In this document: piece after piece, positions 36,401 through 48,046 of the stretch
Layout: every line of letters begins with the position of its first letter
Numbering within the stretch: position 1 is the first letter of the stretch
DNA from: Sextonia rubra
Lineage: Eukaryota; Streptophyta; Magnoliopsida; Laurales; Lauraceae
DNA: 64,000 nucleotides
Direction of reading: 5' to 3'
Assembly: GCA_037013555.1 (NCBI GenBank)
Contig: JASUAD010000010.1
Coordinates: 32,982,881-33,046,880, forward strand
Position numbers and translations under genes: made by a program
The notes under the pieces: generated by a model
Database searches by the model: none
The model's input: the letters and a program-made list of their open reading frames with translations, nothing else
Told to the model about the DNA's origin: nothing

Positions 36401-37452
36401 TGGATTAAGCATGGAAAGCATTGCACAGCGAGGGACTGCTATGGCAAGGATTTGTGTAAAGGGAACTACATCCCTAGGTTGAGGGTTTGACTAGAAAGGC
36501 TTGTGACTATATCTTATAGCTATTCAATGGGTGAGATCCTAGTAGGGCTTACTTAGGAAAATAGTGATGGGAAAAGGACTATGCCTCCAAATCTCAAATC
36601 AAAAGGTGCGGACAATCATTTATTTTGCCAAATTAAGGCTTTTCTTTTTCAAATGTAACTACAGTAGTTTGCAGCCCATCCCAAGCTTGGATAAAAAAGA
36701 GAGTTGCATTAGGCTAACACTTAGGATGTGTTTGAAAGCCGGATAAGGGGGTGATAAGTGTTGGGATAGCAACTTTTTGCATCTTGTCCCACTTATCTCT
36801 TGTTTATTTTTATTTTTAGTGCCCGCAATTACATTATCCTAGTCCCAACACTATAGTGAATTAATATCTAATATTCCGGCTTAGATAATCTTACCCAGGA
36901 GATGGGATAATTTGGGTTAGCTTTAAGTTGAGGGGAATTATAATTTTTAAGTCTTTTTTATCCCTTATCCCTCATTTCTCCGGACGCAACCAAACATCAT
37001 ATTGGATTCATCTTTGAAATAAATGAAGTTATATCATATACAATAATATTATTGAATGAGCTTGGATGGTATTAGCTATCCAATTCTACCGAAAATTTAT
37101 CCTGCTTCAAATACATTCTTAATGTAAAACTTGTTGTCCCATGTAAGCTGTGAAATCTTTAATGTTGTTTCAAGATCAGCATAGATTTTAGCATAAAATA
37201 AATTAAATTGGTAAAAAAAAAATTCATGTAGCTATTCAAAATTGGTGGGAAAAAGCGTTTAGATAACTATCGCGTGAGGGTTTATCGTAGGGGGTATTTG
37301 CTCTTTAATGTTTATATACCTGAAATCCCAATATCATATCCAAACATGAGACCTCCTGTAGCAGCTATAATCCCACACATCACAACATAAAGCGTGATCC
37401 TCCCATGAAACTGGGCCTGTCCATCTCCATCTGCCAGTGCGAAACCTGCCAT
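33418..37452 (-). CDS. STP-type monosaccharide/H+ symporter
   Basis: There are four exons: 37452-37320, 35642-35323, 34918-34292 and 33882-33418. All introns are GT-AG, total coding length is 1545 bp, and the product is 514 residues, normal for the family. It imports hexoses with protons across the plasma membrane by the 12-helix MFS fold. Visible signatures are FGYDIGISGGVTSM at the helix 1 end (D40, the proton-coupling Asp), R139 in GRLLLGAGVG, Q174, Q292/Q293 and N298 in QQFTGIN, N329, N428, the sugar-transporter motifs YGRK (106-109) and DRLGRK (341-346), and PETKG (470-474). The lid-domain cysteines C74 (NNYCKY) and C444 (SMMCHL), which pair in known STPs, are both present. All residues expected for sugar and proton binding are kept, so it should be functional. 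The short N terminus (MAGFALAD) is cytosolic. Intron 1 (1677 bp) holds an LTR-like remnant. STP subgroup and sugar preference cannot be fixed from sequence alone. Confidence 0.95.
35931..36540 (+). mobile_element. Diverged LTR-like fragment in intron 1 of the sugar transporter (copy B)
   Basis: It starts TGTAAGGATTTTTGTATATTGG and matches 28199-28990 in ordered patches (see that entry). It lies antisense to the gene, inside the 1677-bp first intron. No target duplication is seen. The right boundary is approximate. Confidence 0.45.
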
Positions 37453-37642
37453 CTATCTTTCCTCTTCAAAGCCAAATACTTCCAAAAGGCAATGGACAGT
37501 GTATAATGTATGTTATAACTCAAAAGAAGAAAAGCAAATGTTCTAAGTGAAGGTATAGATAGACGATACAAGAACTGTACGATCTCTTAACTTTCAAAGT
37601 TGGAAAATTTTAAAGTTACTGAAAGTTGGCTAGTAATTCAAG

Positions 37643-37652
37643 CTTATATAGC
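37643..37652 (-). promoter_or_regulatory. Candidate TATA box of the sugar transporter gene
   Basis: GCTATATAAG on the minus strand lies about 190 bp before the ATG at 37452. Confidence 0.5.
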
Positions 37653-37659
37653 ATCATCC

Positions 37660-39110
37660 CCAAGACATGTGGAGGATCTTCACCTAGAAATTTACGCTGT
37701 CCGAACTCTCAACTTGTGGAAGAGCAGAAGGGATTGAAGTAACGTATTGAGACATTACAGCTCCAATATGACCGGAACCTATTTCAACGATTTGAGATGA
37801 ATGGGTCAAGTTCTACACGTGGAAGTGCATGACCCCTTAGAATTCTGCGATGCTTCTCAGACAATTCTCTTTAGCTAACCAACGTAACTCTTAATCAATT
37901 TGGTCTACTCTACTTTGAATTCAACTGTAAAAATCAATGTCCTGTCTGCTAATTTGTATTATTTTTGGATCCATTGAGAAGTCTGGATAAGACCGGAAAA
38001 ATATACTCCTAGGAGCAAACCAAACCACATGCGCCATGAAATGCACTCGAGCTTGTGAGGCTCGCTTGGATACATTAGGAATGGATGAGAATGTCTGTTT
38101 ATAGGTAAGGATAATCGTTCCATTATATTATCCTAATCCCTCGATTTAATAGCCTTTAAATTTAGGATATGAGCTACATTGACCGAAGGATGGGCCAAAG
38201 TGGGCGCCATAGAGTTCAGATGAGAGAATGAGAAATAAAAACATCTAATGATCTGAACTTTTGTACATACTTGATCATGAAAAACCATGTTGGCCATTCA
38301 TAACATTAGAATAAATGAGTGGCAACATTTTATGATTTTATCCATGACTAAAATCTGGGAGTGCTCTTTTATTTGGTTAGTTATTACCATTGATTCGATC
38401 ATTTATCCTATTTTAAGGAAACAATTTTGAGGTTCTTGTTACAAAAGCTTGAGTGGCTTTTGCTACAAAATTAAATGGCCGGTGGAATCTACGCTGGATC
38501 CGATTAATGAAAACTGAGTCACTACAAATGAATGCTCACCCAATCCTTGAATGTCTCTCAAATCTACGCTGGTCTCATATTAACATGATCTTATGTATAT
38601 CACTAGTATGGCACTAGTTTTGGTTTCACTCCTTCTGTCAGGCCCTAGATCTTTTAATTTTGGGTCGAATCGATTTGTCAGGTTTGAGCCAAGTTAAGGA
38701 TTAAATGAATGTTTGATATGCCATTTTAGATGGTTGGGTCATTGTATTTAGGGCATTGGTTTGTAGATCCCATTGGAGATAAACTGGATAGACCTTCTTG
38801 GGCCTTAGGTCTGAGTTATTTGACCTTTTGAGCCAAAAGTTTTTTTTTTTAATTTTATAAAATTCACTAAAGAGGAGGGAGTTCTTTCTTGTAATTTAGA
38901 AAAATCTTTACATAAACTAACTCTAAAAGCCTCCTATCGCCTTTTTTTCGTATGCATAGTTCTTCCATTCCTCTTCCTTTCTTTTGGAACCAAGTCTTAG
39001 CCATCTCCAGAAAACCAAGGTTCTCTTAAGGAAAGGAGGCTCCTTTACACCATCATCTCTTCATCTTCTTTGTCTCTATATGTTCATCTTGATAGTGCCT
39101 GCAACTCCGG
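37660..39110. other. Gene-free stretch
   Basis: The first few hundred bases are probably promoter of the minus-strand sugar transporter. Nothing else is supportable. Confidence 0.4.
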
Positions 39111-39439
39111 TAAATGTCTGTTGACACATAAAAAAAATTAATTACAAATGTTGTAGCGAAGACATTATAAGCAAATTCCTAGCCAAAGATACATAAATAT
39201 TGGGATTGTAGAATGGCAAGTCAAGTACTACATCCATATGCTTGAAGCTGGTGTAATCAATTCAGATGACTTCAGATGAGCTCAGAATGCAGCATTTCAA
39301 ACTTTAGATAGTGGATTTCGTTTGTCACTCAACTCACAAATACCAAATTCAGGGTTCATTGAATCAAAAACTGGGGGTCATTGAACACACTCAAGGTTCT
39401 GGATCATCAAAATGGGTGAAAGTCACATGGCAACTCTAA

Positions 39440-40765
39440 GGCATGTGTGGGAATGATGCTTCAAAGTTTCAAAGCATTTGGATTTTATCTCAGTTTAAAC
39501 AAAGCTTCAATGACTGTTTGCCAGCTTCTTGGGTCAATGTAGGATTTGACACTATCACATGTCAAAACAAGCTCAAACTCAGAGGTATGCCTTCAAATGC
39601 ATCCAAAGACTGTCCTTCAAAATTTCAGAGCATATGGACATCATTTGGATCCAAGCTCAGTCCAGATGGTTATTTACTATGCTCGGTAAGGTCACTGTGC
39701 AAAGTGACACATCGTGAAGATCAAATCAGCTAAAACACTTGAAAAAAGCTCAAATTATGCTCAAAGAAGGTTCCATACAATTTCAGTTTAAATGGACATC
39801 ATTTTGCCCAAAGTCTACAAGCATGTTAACTTCGGGTGGGTGACCCCGAAGCTATGAAGTCTCTAATCAAAGTCCTGCTTCCCAATGTCCGAAATTGATG
39901 AAACTTGGACGCAAAGCTTTAGTCATGCTCAAGAGCTATTCTACAAGTTTTTAAGTCAAAAAAACTTCGTTTGATCTAACTTCCATTGCATGTCAACTTT
40001 TAGAAGACAATGACCCCCAATCCATGGAGGTCACCTACCAAAATCTTGCTTCCAGGGGGTCAGAGCTGATGAAATTCGCAACAAATACTCAAAATATGTT
40101 TAAAGTCACTCTCCCAAAATTTCGAGTCGATTGGATACCGTTCGGGTAGAAAACAAGCTGACTACCTACAGTGCGAGGTGAATGATGACCTAACACATGC
40201 AATGAATAAGCCACTGTTCGAAATCCTACTTTCTCAAATCCAAACTGTATGAAATTTGGGGGAAGAGTCCAAGATGTTCTTGACATCAGTCCCTCCAAGT
40301 TTCAAACCAAACCAATGTCATTTGAGCCTCAAACAGCTAAAACAAGGGCCTATTTTCATGAAAAGTCAATGGGGGAGTTGGTGAGCTTCAGGAGGTTAAA
40401 ATGGGTTGAAACTTCTATGACACACTCAAAATACTGTCAAGAAGTATCCCTCTAAGTTTTGTGAAGATTGGACTCCATTCGGACCCCAAATAGGTGAAAA
40501 CGAGTCACATATGCAAAAGTCTGAAATTGAACCTTGTCCGTGACTGCGGCCCAATCAGCGAAGGAGTTGACCAACTTTCAGAAGTCAAAATGGGTTGAAA
40601 TTTTTATGACATGCTCAAAATAGTGTCAAAAAGCATCCCTCCAAATTTCGTGGTGATTGGACATTGTTTGGGCCCCAAACAGGCGAAAACGGGTTACAAA
40701 TGCAAAAGCCCAAAATTGGACCTTGTCCATGACCGCGGCTGCGGTCACGGACCTCCAAAGGACAC
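39440..40765 (+). repeat. Degenerate tandem repeat, about 190-bp unit
   Basis: The clearest adjacent units start near 40370 and 40560. Each has GAGTTG, then AAAATGGGTTGAAA, then 'ATGACA...CTCAAAATA', then 'GTCAA.AAG.ATCCCTC', then 'GATTGGAC', then 'CCCCAAA.AGG.GAAAACG', then 'TGCAAAAG' and 'CCTTGTCC.TGAC.GCGGC'. Older copies with TTTCAGAGCATATGGACATC-, TTTCAGTTTAAATGGACATC- and TTTCGAGTCGATTGGATACC-like words extend left to about 39440. No protein is implied. Confidence 0.65.
40725..40752. repeat. GC-rich inverted repeat
   Basis: Twelve-bp arms GTCCATGACCGC and GCGGTCACGGAC (one mismatch) surround GGCT. A related perfect 9-bp-arm repeat, GTGACCGTG GGT CACGGTCAC, lies at 41439-41459. Confidence 0.8.
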
Positions 40766-42082
40766 TTCCTGGGTTTTGGACGGCTCTTCTCCACTTCCTT
40801 TTGAAGCGTAACTTCCCACAACTTCCCACAACCCCTTTTAACTCCCTGGAACTACTAAAAACTACTGGGAGAGTATATAAAAGGCTAACATTTGAAAAGA
40901 AGCAAAAAGGAGAGAGAGAATTTCAAAAACAAAGAAAGCAACCAAAAGCATTCAAACAAGGCTCATAGTATCATTCCACAACCTTTTCCTCTTCTTTTCT
41001 CAGTTACCAAGGGAGCAAGAAGGTTCAGAGAAGGAGAAAAAGATGGGGGTGGCTAAAGAACAAACCATGTTCATACATTGAAGACTATTCGAAGGATGAC
41101 GCTGTCCCCTTTTTTTTTCTCATTCGGAGGATTTCTTAGCCATTACAAAGGTTGTGAACAAGCCTCTTTGGGGCCTCATTCTATTCCTTGAAAGCTATAG
41201 GTTCAGAATGACACAACTTTGGCTTCCTATGATATTCTCTTCGGACTTGAACAAAAAACAGTCTGTAAATATGAATGATGAATTACAAAGTTTTCAATCG
41301 ATTCCATGGTTCAATTTGATCTTCTCGATGGTTGTTCAACACCCCAAGAGTCATAAAAAAAAAAGTCCTAGCACTTGAAAAAAGTTGGAAAGAAGGACCA
41401 GTACAAATAGCACGAAAACGGAGGCAAAACAGTAACGAGTGACCGTGGGTCACGGTCACCCCCATTTTTCTTTTTTTCTTTTTTTTTTTGCATTTTTTCC
41501 CACTTTGTGTACATTTTTTTATATTTTCCAAATTGAGATCACATCTACGACTTGAGGGAGAGGTTGTAAACTTTGTAAAATCATGTAAACAACCTGCATC
41601 CCCGCGGTCAGGGCATTAGAACCCATGTAAACAAAGGGAAATTAATAATGAACTATAATTAATTCTCATTCTTCTTAACGCTTACAGTGCGTGAATATTG
41701 GACATTGAATCCATTACACATTCACCGCGCCATTTTTCAAACGTGATCAATGTCATCTCTTAGATTGCATGTAGTGCCTTTCAGATTGATAAGAGCATTT
41801 TCAATAGCTTAACGAGATTTGTGTATCTTTGTTGGATTTGTAGGATTTTGATCAGAGAATTGTATCCAGATAAGGGTTTGTGTGTGATTGGATAGCAGAT
41901 CTACGTTTGGTACAAGATCCGAGGCAAGTGGATAATGTCAATTTATTTAGTTATTGAATGATATGCTTAAGATCTGGTTTAGATGATTGTATTTGATGTT
42001 TAGTTCGAAAATTGAAGTTCTAAATATCTATAATTGAGTTTTCAAGAGAAATCCAAAAAAGGCCAAAGATTATTCCCACCTG

Positions 42083-42298
42083 CAGCTAAGCCGTACGTCA
42101 GCATATTGCTAGCTACAGCCCACTTTCCAGTAAGCCTTTTTTAGGAGAATAAACTACGGTGGGCCCTACGGCTAAGCCGTAAGTACTGCTCTTATGGCTA
42201 AGCCATAAGAGGACCCACGGTTAAGCCGTAACATCGGCCAGCTTAATCGTAAGGAAACTATGGCTAAGCTGTAGGATGACCACGGTTAAGCCGTGAGT
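42083..42298. repeat. Palindrome array (ACGGCTAAGCCGT type) outside the 2.5-kb LTR copies
   Basis: It includes CTACGGCTAAGCCGTAAG, TATGGCTAAGCCATA, CACGGTTAAGCCGTAA, TATGGCTAAGCTGTA and CACGGTTAAGCCGTG. The substitutions are often paired in both arms (for example ATGGCT with AGCCAT), keeping the dyad. Flanking sequence does not obviously match the arrays at 26.6, 46.7 or 49.5 kb. Confidence 0.8.
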
Positions 42299-43460
42299 GC
42301 CTAGTGACCATTAATTAAATCAATAATAGGGTAGGTTAGGGTAGTTAATTACGATTGAGAATTCCGCTGCATGGACTATAGGTAAGTGACTACTATGGTG
42401 TAGGATCACTTAACCCAACAATATGCCCAATGGTTAATTAATAAATAGATTAGTATATGACTTTGACCTGAGAATATGATGAGTTCCATTCATATAAGAG
42501 GGTTAGTTAATGTACATAGAAAATTGAATTGGACTCGGGATGGAAATGTGAGTTTTGGGATGCACCACATGATAGACACCAAAAGTGGATCATTAAGATC
42601 GTGGGCTCGCATTGTTATTTCGAAGAAATGTTTAATTCAATATGTATACCTAACTAACATGACTATTAGATGGTATAGAGCTTACTCTCAGTAAAATGGA
42701 AAATACCATATAAGCATAATGTACTTTTAAATTATACAACCCAAACTCATTAAATTGATAATGGTTTGGATATTGTGAGTTAGGGGTTCCATGGCATGAT
42801 TCATTAAGCATTTGTATACAGTATGTATTTATATATATATACATATATGACTGACTGCAATTGGAGGTAGTCATACACCATCGGATCAGCGTATAATATA
42901 GGATATAGTACACAGTTGTGCCATTTGTTATATCTAGCGGAGACACCCATTTTTTTATATTGTATTATGAGAATACCCGTTTTTGTGCATTCATGCCATT
43001 AGGTCTGCATTCGGTACATTTCAGGTAGGATGTAAAATATAAGGTAATTTATTTGTTTAATATAATTACTTGTAGTTTACCTCTTGCCAGATTACGTCAA
43101 TCTGACCTACTACTTTTGGTGTCTAGGTCTTGTTGCCAGTGCTGAACCGAAGGGTCAAGAGACGCAAGAGATTCCACCAAATGGCTAAGCTGTTAAATGG
43201 AGCGCCAATGGCATTGTCTAAGGTGTCATAGAGATGGTGTTGAGATCGTTTTTGTCTTGGAATTATCATTGTAATTATTATTATTCTTCGGAATTCTTGA
43301 CCATTTATTAATTATGATTGAGGTTTGTTTATATGATTTGAATTCGATACTTAGCTATGCAGATTATGGATTTTAATTCTGCATATGATTATGATTGCTT
43401 GATCAACAAAAATAGCCTTACAGAGGACTTTGATCAAACCAGAATTGGGGCCAGTGTGGC

Positions 43461-44135
43461 ACATTTAAGAAAATTTTTAACTGATCTTAATTCTCACACT
43501 CCTAAATTGGGTTTGGATCCAGCATAATTTTGGAGGCGTAATACCTTCCACACTCAAAGCAAGCATAAGAAAGACCACCAGGATCCTTCCGAACTACCAT
43601 GATTTGAGTGATCCTATCATTTTGCATGCCCATGCAAGGCCACGTTGCACTTCAAAAAAACTCGTGAGACCCTCTATCTCAACTTGTGGCTCTAAATTCT
43701 CTAAATTCTATTGTATGACAGAACTTGTTTGCCACACCCAGCTACACCAAAAAGGTTAACCATGGTCAATTTCATGTTAGAATGAGTCTACTAGAACTTT
43801 CTCATCCAGAGAGGGGCCCCACCATCTTTCCCTTGTTGCTGTGATTTAGTCATTTGGGTGGGACCCATATTGTCCTCCATCAATGTGATTAATTGGAGCG
43901 CACTGCGCCGCCAATGGTTTGATAGCCCAGGGAAATCCCTATACGAGTTAGGTCCCAATCTAATTAATGTAATCATACTGTGTGATAATTGGATCCTTGG
44001 CTGGGGTATCAAGGCAAGGCTTGAGAAAGAGGTAGAAGGGTTTTAGAAGTCCCAAGATTCCCGGAAGCCAAATAAAAAAGTGGGATTTCAAATGCATTTC
44101 GCCACCAATCGTTTCGGGATTACAGATTTGCGGGA
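43461..44135. other. Gene-free stretch left of the copia element
   Basis: No gene is seen. It ends with the target-site copy GATTT at 44136-44140. Confidence 0.45.
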
Positions 44136-44140
44136 GATTT

Positions 44141-44515
44141 TGTTGTGCGCGTGTGTGCAAACGCAACCAAGATCAACAATCACCACACAAGAAGACAAGA
44201 AGATTTACGTGGTTCGGCAAAGATGCCTACGTCCACGGGAAACCAATTTCCACTAGGTTCTCCTCCAATCTGTGAAACCACAGCCTTGGAATCTCAGCCA
44301 CTCTCAGCCTTTCTGATTGTCTCTCTAGGGTTACAGATTACATCATATATATATAACCATTACATTCTTATCCCCCAAGAACTCTATCTCAAGAAAAAGG
44401 AAAGTCCTAACATATTAGAAAACTACTATTTGACAAAACAGGAAATTCCTAATATCATTAAGGAAACCACCCCAGATATAGAACCTAATCATGGTCTGGA
44501 TTCACATGGCCAACA
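44141..44515 (-). repeat. 3' LTR of the copia element
   Basis: 375 bp, paired with 54532-54904. On the minus strand it follows the polypurine tract at 44516-44527. It has a two-base longer AT run than the 5' LTR. Confidence 0.95.
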
Positions 44516-45777
44516 ATCTCCCCTTCCAGACCATAGGGAAGATGCCTTGAACCCCTTTATAGAAGTTCAATCCGGCCAACTCTGAACACAGCTCCAGCTT
44601 TCCCTTAGACACAACCTTGGTCATCATGTCCGAGGGATTCTTATCTGAATGAATCTTTTCCAGCTTCATGAAGTTCTTCTCGATCACCTTACGAATCCAA
44701 TGGTACTTGATATCAACGTGCTTCATGCGACCATGATATGTAACATTCTCACTGAAATCCATAGCACTCTAACTATCATAGTAAATTACATATTCTTCTT
44801 GCTTCAAACCAAGTTCTTGAAGGAATCCTTTCAACCAAAGCATCTCTCTCCTTGCTTCATTAGCAGCTATGTATTCCGCTTCAGTTGTAGACTGTGCTGT
44901 ACACTTCTGTAATTTTGATTGCCAGGAAATAGCTCCCCCCACGAAAGTAAACAAATAACCAAAAGTCGACAACCGACGATCAAGATCGCTTACAAACTCA
45001 GCATCAGTATAACCTTCCATGATTGGTTTTGAGTCTCCGAAACATAAGCACACCTTGGAAGTGCCTCTCAAATACTTAAAGATCCACTTCACTGCTTCCC
45101 AATGCTCTTTTCCAGGGTTTGCGAGAAATCTACTCACTAAACTCACAGCATGAGCAATGTCTGGCCGTGTACAAACCATAGCATACATGAGACTCTCCAT
45201 AACAGAGGAGTAAGGAACACATGCCATCCATTCATTTTCATCATCTGTAGTAGGACACAAGCGCTTGCTTAGTTTAAAGTGACTGGTTAGAAGTATGCTA
45301 ATTGGCTTAGCATTCTTCATGTTGAATCGCTCGAGTACTTGTTCAACATATTTCTCCTGTGACAACCACAGCGGCTTAGAACTCCTATCACGACGTATTT
45401 GCATGCCCAATATCGTTCGTGCGGGACCCAAGTCTTTCATGTCAAACGACTTTGACATCTCCTCTTTCAACTTGCCAATCAACTTGCTATCCTGTCAAAC
45501 TATCAGCATATCATCTACATATAAAAGAAGGATGATGAACCTGCCATCGATAAATCGACGAACATAGACACAATGATCTGCAGCTGTCCTCCGGTACCCA
45601 TGACTCAACATGAACGAATCAAACTTCTTGTACCACTGTCTCGGTGCTTGCTTCAACCCGTAGAGACTCTTCTTCAACTTGCAAACCATCTATTCTTTTC
45701 CTTCTACCTCAAACCCCTCTAGCTGAGTCATGTAGATCTCTTCTTTCAAGTCACCGTGAAGAAACGCGGTCTTCACG
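44502..45777 (-). pseudogene. copia pol, 3' half: reverse transcriptase C-terminal part and RNase H (broken)
   Basis: It continues the RT domain cut at 50759. Visible motifs are KTAFLHGDL, the SLYGLKQAPRQW block, the catalytic YVDDM, then the RNase H region with YTDAEF, STEAEY and a C-terminal block with the IHSDKNPSDMMTK signature. In-frame stops occur near 45690 (TAG), 45492 (TGA) and 44768 (TAG), each one base from a sense codon. The reading frame is otherwise kept. The start is set by the insertion, not a start codon. Confidence 0.9.
44516..44527 (-). promoter_or_regulatory. Polypurine tract of the copia element
   Basis: GGAAGGGGAGAT on the minus strand abuts the 3' LTR start TGTTGG. It is the normal primer for plus-strand DNA synthesis. 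Confidence 0.9.
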
Positions 45778-46131
45778 TGTAACACTCCGACCCAGCTTGA
45801 CCTCGTTTAGCGGCTAGTTAAATCTTGTTTTCGTTGCTAATCGTGGTTGGTTTGTGTTTTGTTTTCGTTACGGGTCATGGATAGGTAGTTGGGTTGAGTT
45901 TGACCTGGATTAAGTAGACCAAGCCCTTTTTCGTAATTTTAGCTTTTCTTAGACATGGTCATTTTTGCATCATCTTGATGTCAACACGTGTCTTTAGTTG
46001 AGCTCGTTAACTTTCGTAACTACGTCATTCGCAACCGATGTCGTTTGATTCGATTGGACAGGGATTTGACTCACACTGAAAGTAGCACTTTTAACTTGGA
46101 CTCTCTTGCAATTTAGTCAACCCACTAACTT

Positions 46132-46138
46132 ATATAAG
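46132..46138 (+). promoter_or_regulatory. Likely TATA box of LTR copy 1
   Basis: TATATAA lies 354 bp inside the LTR and is followed by a pyrimidine-rich leader. Copy 2 has the counterpart near 50172-50180 on the minus strand. Confidence 0.5.
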
Positions 46139-46659
46139 TTCAACCATCGATCAAACTCCAGTTTCTTCTCTCGTTTTCTCTCAACTTCATCTACTGCACG
46201 TGGAAAACTCATCTCTCTCCTTCTCTTGAATTCTCTTCTCCAATTCCTCTCCTCCATCGATCAAGAGGAGGGTGGGTCTTGCATGTGAGGTGAGTGGATT
46301 TTCTTTCATTCTCTCATCTCTTTCCTCTAGTTATTCTCCTTCTTGTTCTTATTGGTGGGTCTATGTTGTGGATTTCTCTCCATCCCTCATGCATGCATGT
46401 GGTTTTGATTGTGTTAGGTTGTGTTGGATCCAAGGGCTACCATTGTGTAATTACATTTCCAATTGAGGCAAGTATAACCCTAGCTTGTGAGAACCCATGT
46501 TGGTATGCATTTGATTTGGATAGTTTTACATGAATTGATGTGGAAAAATGTATGTACAGCCCATTTAGTAGTATTCTTCTCCTGTCCATTGTAAATTTGC
46601 AAATTCTGATGAGTTTCCAGACTTTCTGTGTGTGTTTCAGAAACTTAAATTTGTGCAGG

Positions 46660-46921
46660 TACGGCTAAGCCGTATAGCACCTACGGCTCACAATCCAGAG
46701 AGGAGAAAAACCCAGTTTTCCTCTACGGCTAGGGCACGGCTAAGCCGTGGATTGCCCTACGGCTAAGCCGAAGCTCAGCCGTGGCCCAGCCGTAGATCAA
46801 TACAGGGTGCAATTTCTGGAATAACTGAGAGTCTGCACTTGACATACCTTCTACGGCCCAGCCACGGCTAAGCCGTAGACCACACACGGCTAAGCCGTAG
46901 CACACACGCGGCTAAGCCGTA
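46660..46921. repeat. Palindrome array in LTR copy 1
   Basis: About six TACGGCTAAGCCGTA-type dyads, some as CACGGCTAAGCCGTG or with one arm changed (GCGGCTAAGCCGTA), and several half-sites such as CAGCCGTAG lie in 260 bp. They sit about 520 bp downstream of the TATA box, so they would be transcribed. Confidence 0.88.
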
Positions 46922-48046
46922 TCCACACTAGACTAATGAAAGAAAAACAAGGATAGGTGTAAAGAAAAAACCGATATGACCTTCATGATAGAACGTAGAG
47001 CACCTAGACTTGCCCAACGGAATGTGATACAATGCGTGAATGATCTCGAGGGCTGCGAATCATTTATGTTCGTTATCCGGATGTTAAGCACCTCCCCATG
47101 GGTGTTGGTTTAAGGGACTTCGTGCACCGCCTAATTCAAGCAACACTAGACAACGGTGCATCGAATAACTTAAAAATTACATCATCATGCACGGTTAGAA
47201 ACACCGGATAATTAGATTAGAATTGGGTTGTAACTAAAGATGATTCGATCCCACATGAGTTGTTGCATAACATATTGCATTCGATCATTGATCTCAACGC
47301 TCTACATGATTACGTATGTTTCGTTACTTTCACAGTGTGGTTTATTTACCTTGAGTATGCATGTATGATATGACCACCCACAGATCTGCACGTATGATAT
47401 ATTGTCACGATCTACTCAGGGTTTTCATGATTGACTCTGTATGGTCAGGCTCTACTTAGCCTCAGCCTTAGGATCCCGACGGGGTGAATTTGGTATAGTT
47501 TATATGGACCTGCTGCAGTATGGATATGTCTTGGGGAACCGGACCCCAGGAAACCGAGACCCATTGTACCCTGGCCCGGACAATGGTGTTCTTTGCATGT
47601 TATAAGATCCCTCTTTTGGGAGCATATGGTAATGTAGTAGCCACTAGTATGTACACAACATGTATTCGTTGATTCACTCAGCATATTTCTTTCTCGCATG
47701 ACAGCCTAGTATACGAAAATGCTTTCTTTAATCACATGATGTTCTTTATTCTATTAGACACAGCGTGTGTTAACTTGCTATGGTTTATACTTTGCTGAAT
47801 CTTCGTATTCACAGTCGTTTTTGGTGTTGCAGGCCCAGATCCCCCGGCCGAACCCCCGCAGGTCGGCCAGGCTCCAGATGAGACCCCCGGGGCCCCATCA
47901 GGCCTAGAGGAGTGGATGTGATCACTCCACGGGAGAGCGCTCTGGACATGCATCATTGGAGTCTTGTTTTGTGTGGATTTCCAGACTTGTATATGTCATG
48001 ACATGTCATTATTGTATATATTCTTTTGTTCTTTTTGTAAGACTTT

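Larger units (their letters stand above)
39117..43460. mobile_element. Probable decayed LTR-retrotransposon DNA, no coding left
   Basis: TGTTGACACA at about 39122 looks like an LTR start. A repeat-rich block runs to about 41500, and 41580-41740 reads like the tail of a large LTR (ACCCATGTAAACAAAGGG, then TTAATAATGAAC). From 42083 a palindrome cluster resembles that of the 2.5-kb LTR family. Near 43455 the minus strand reads TGCCACACTGGCCCC, comparable in position to that family's terminus. No LTR pair, primer site, target duplication or protein domain could be shown. This may be two elements; the call is tentative. Confidence 0.3.
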
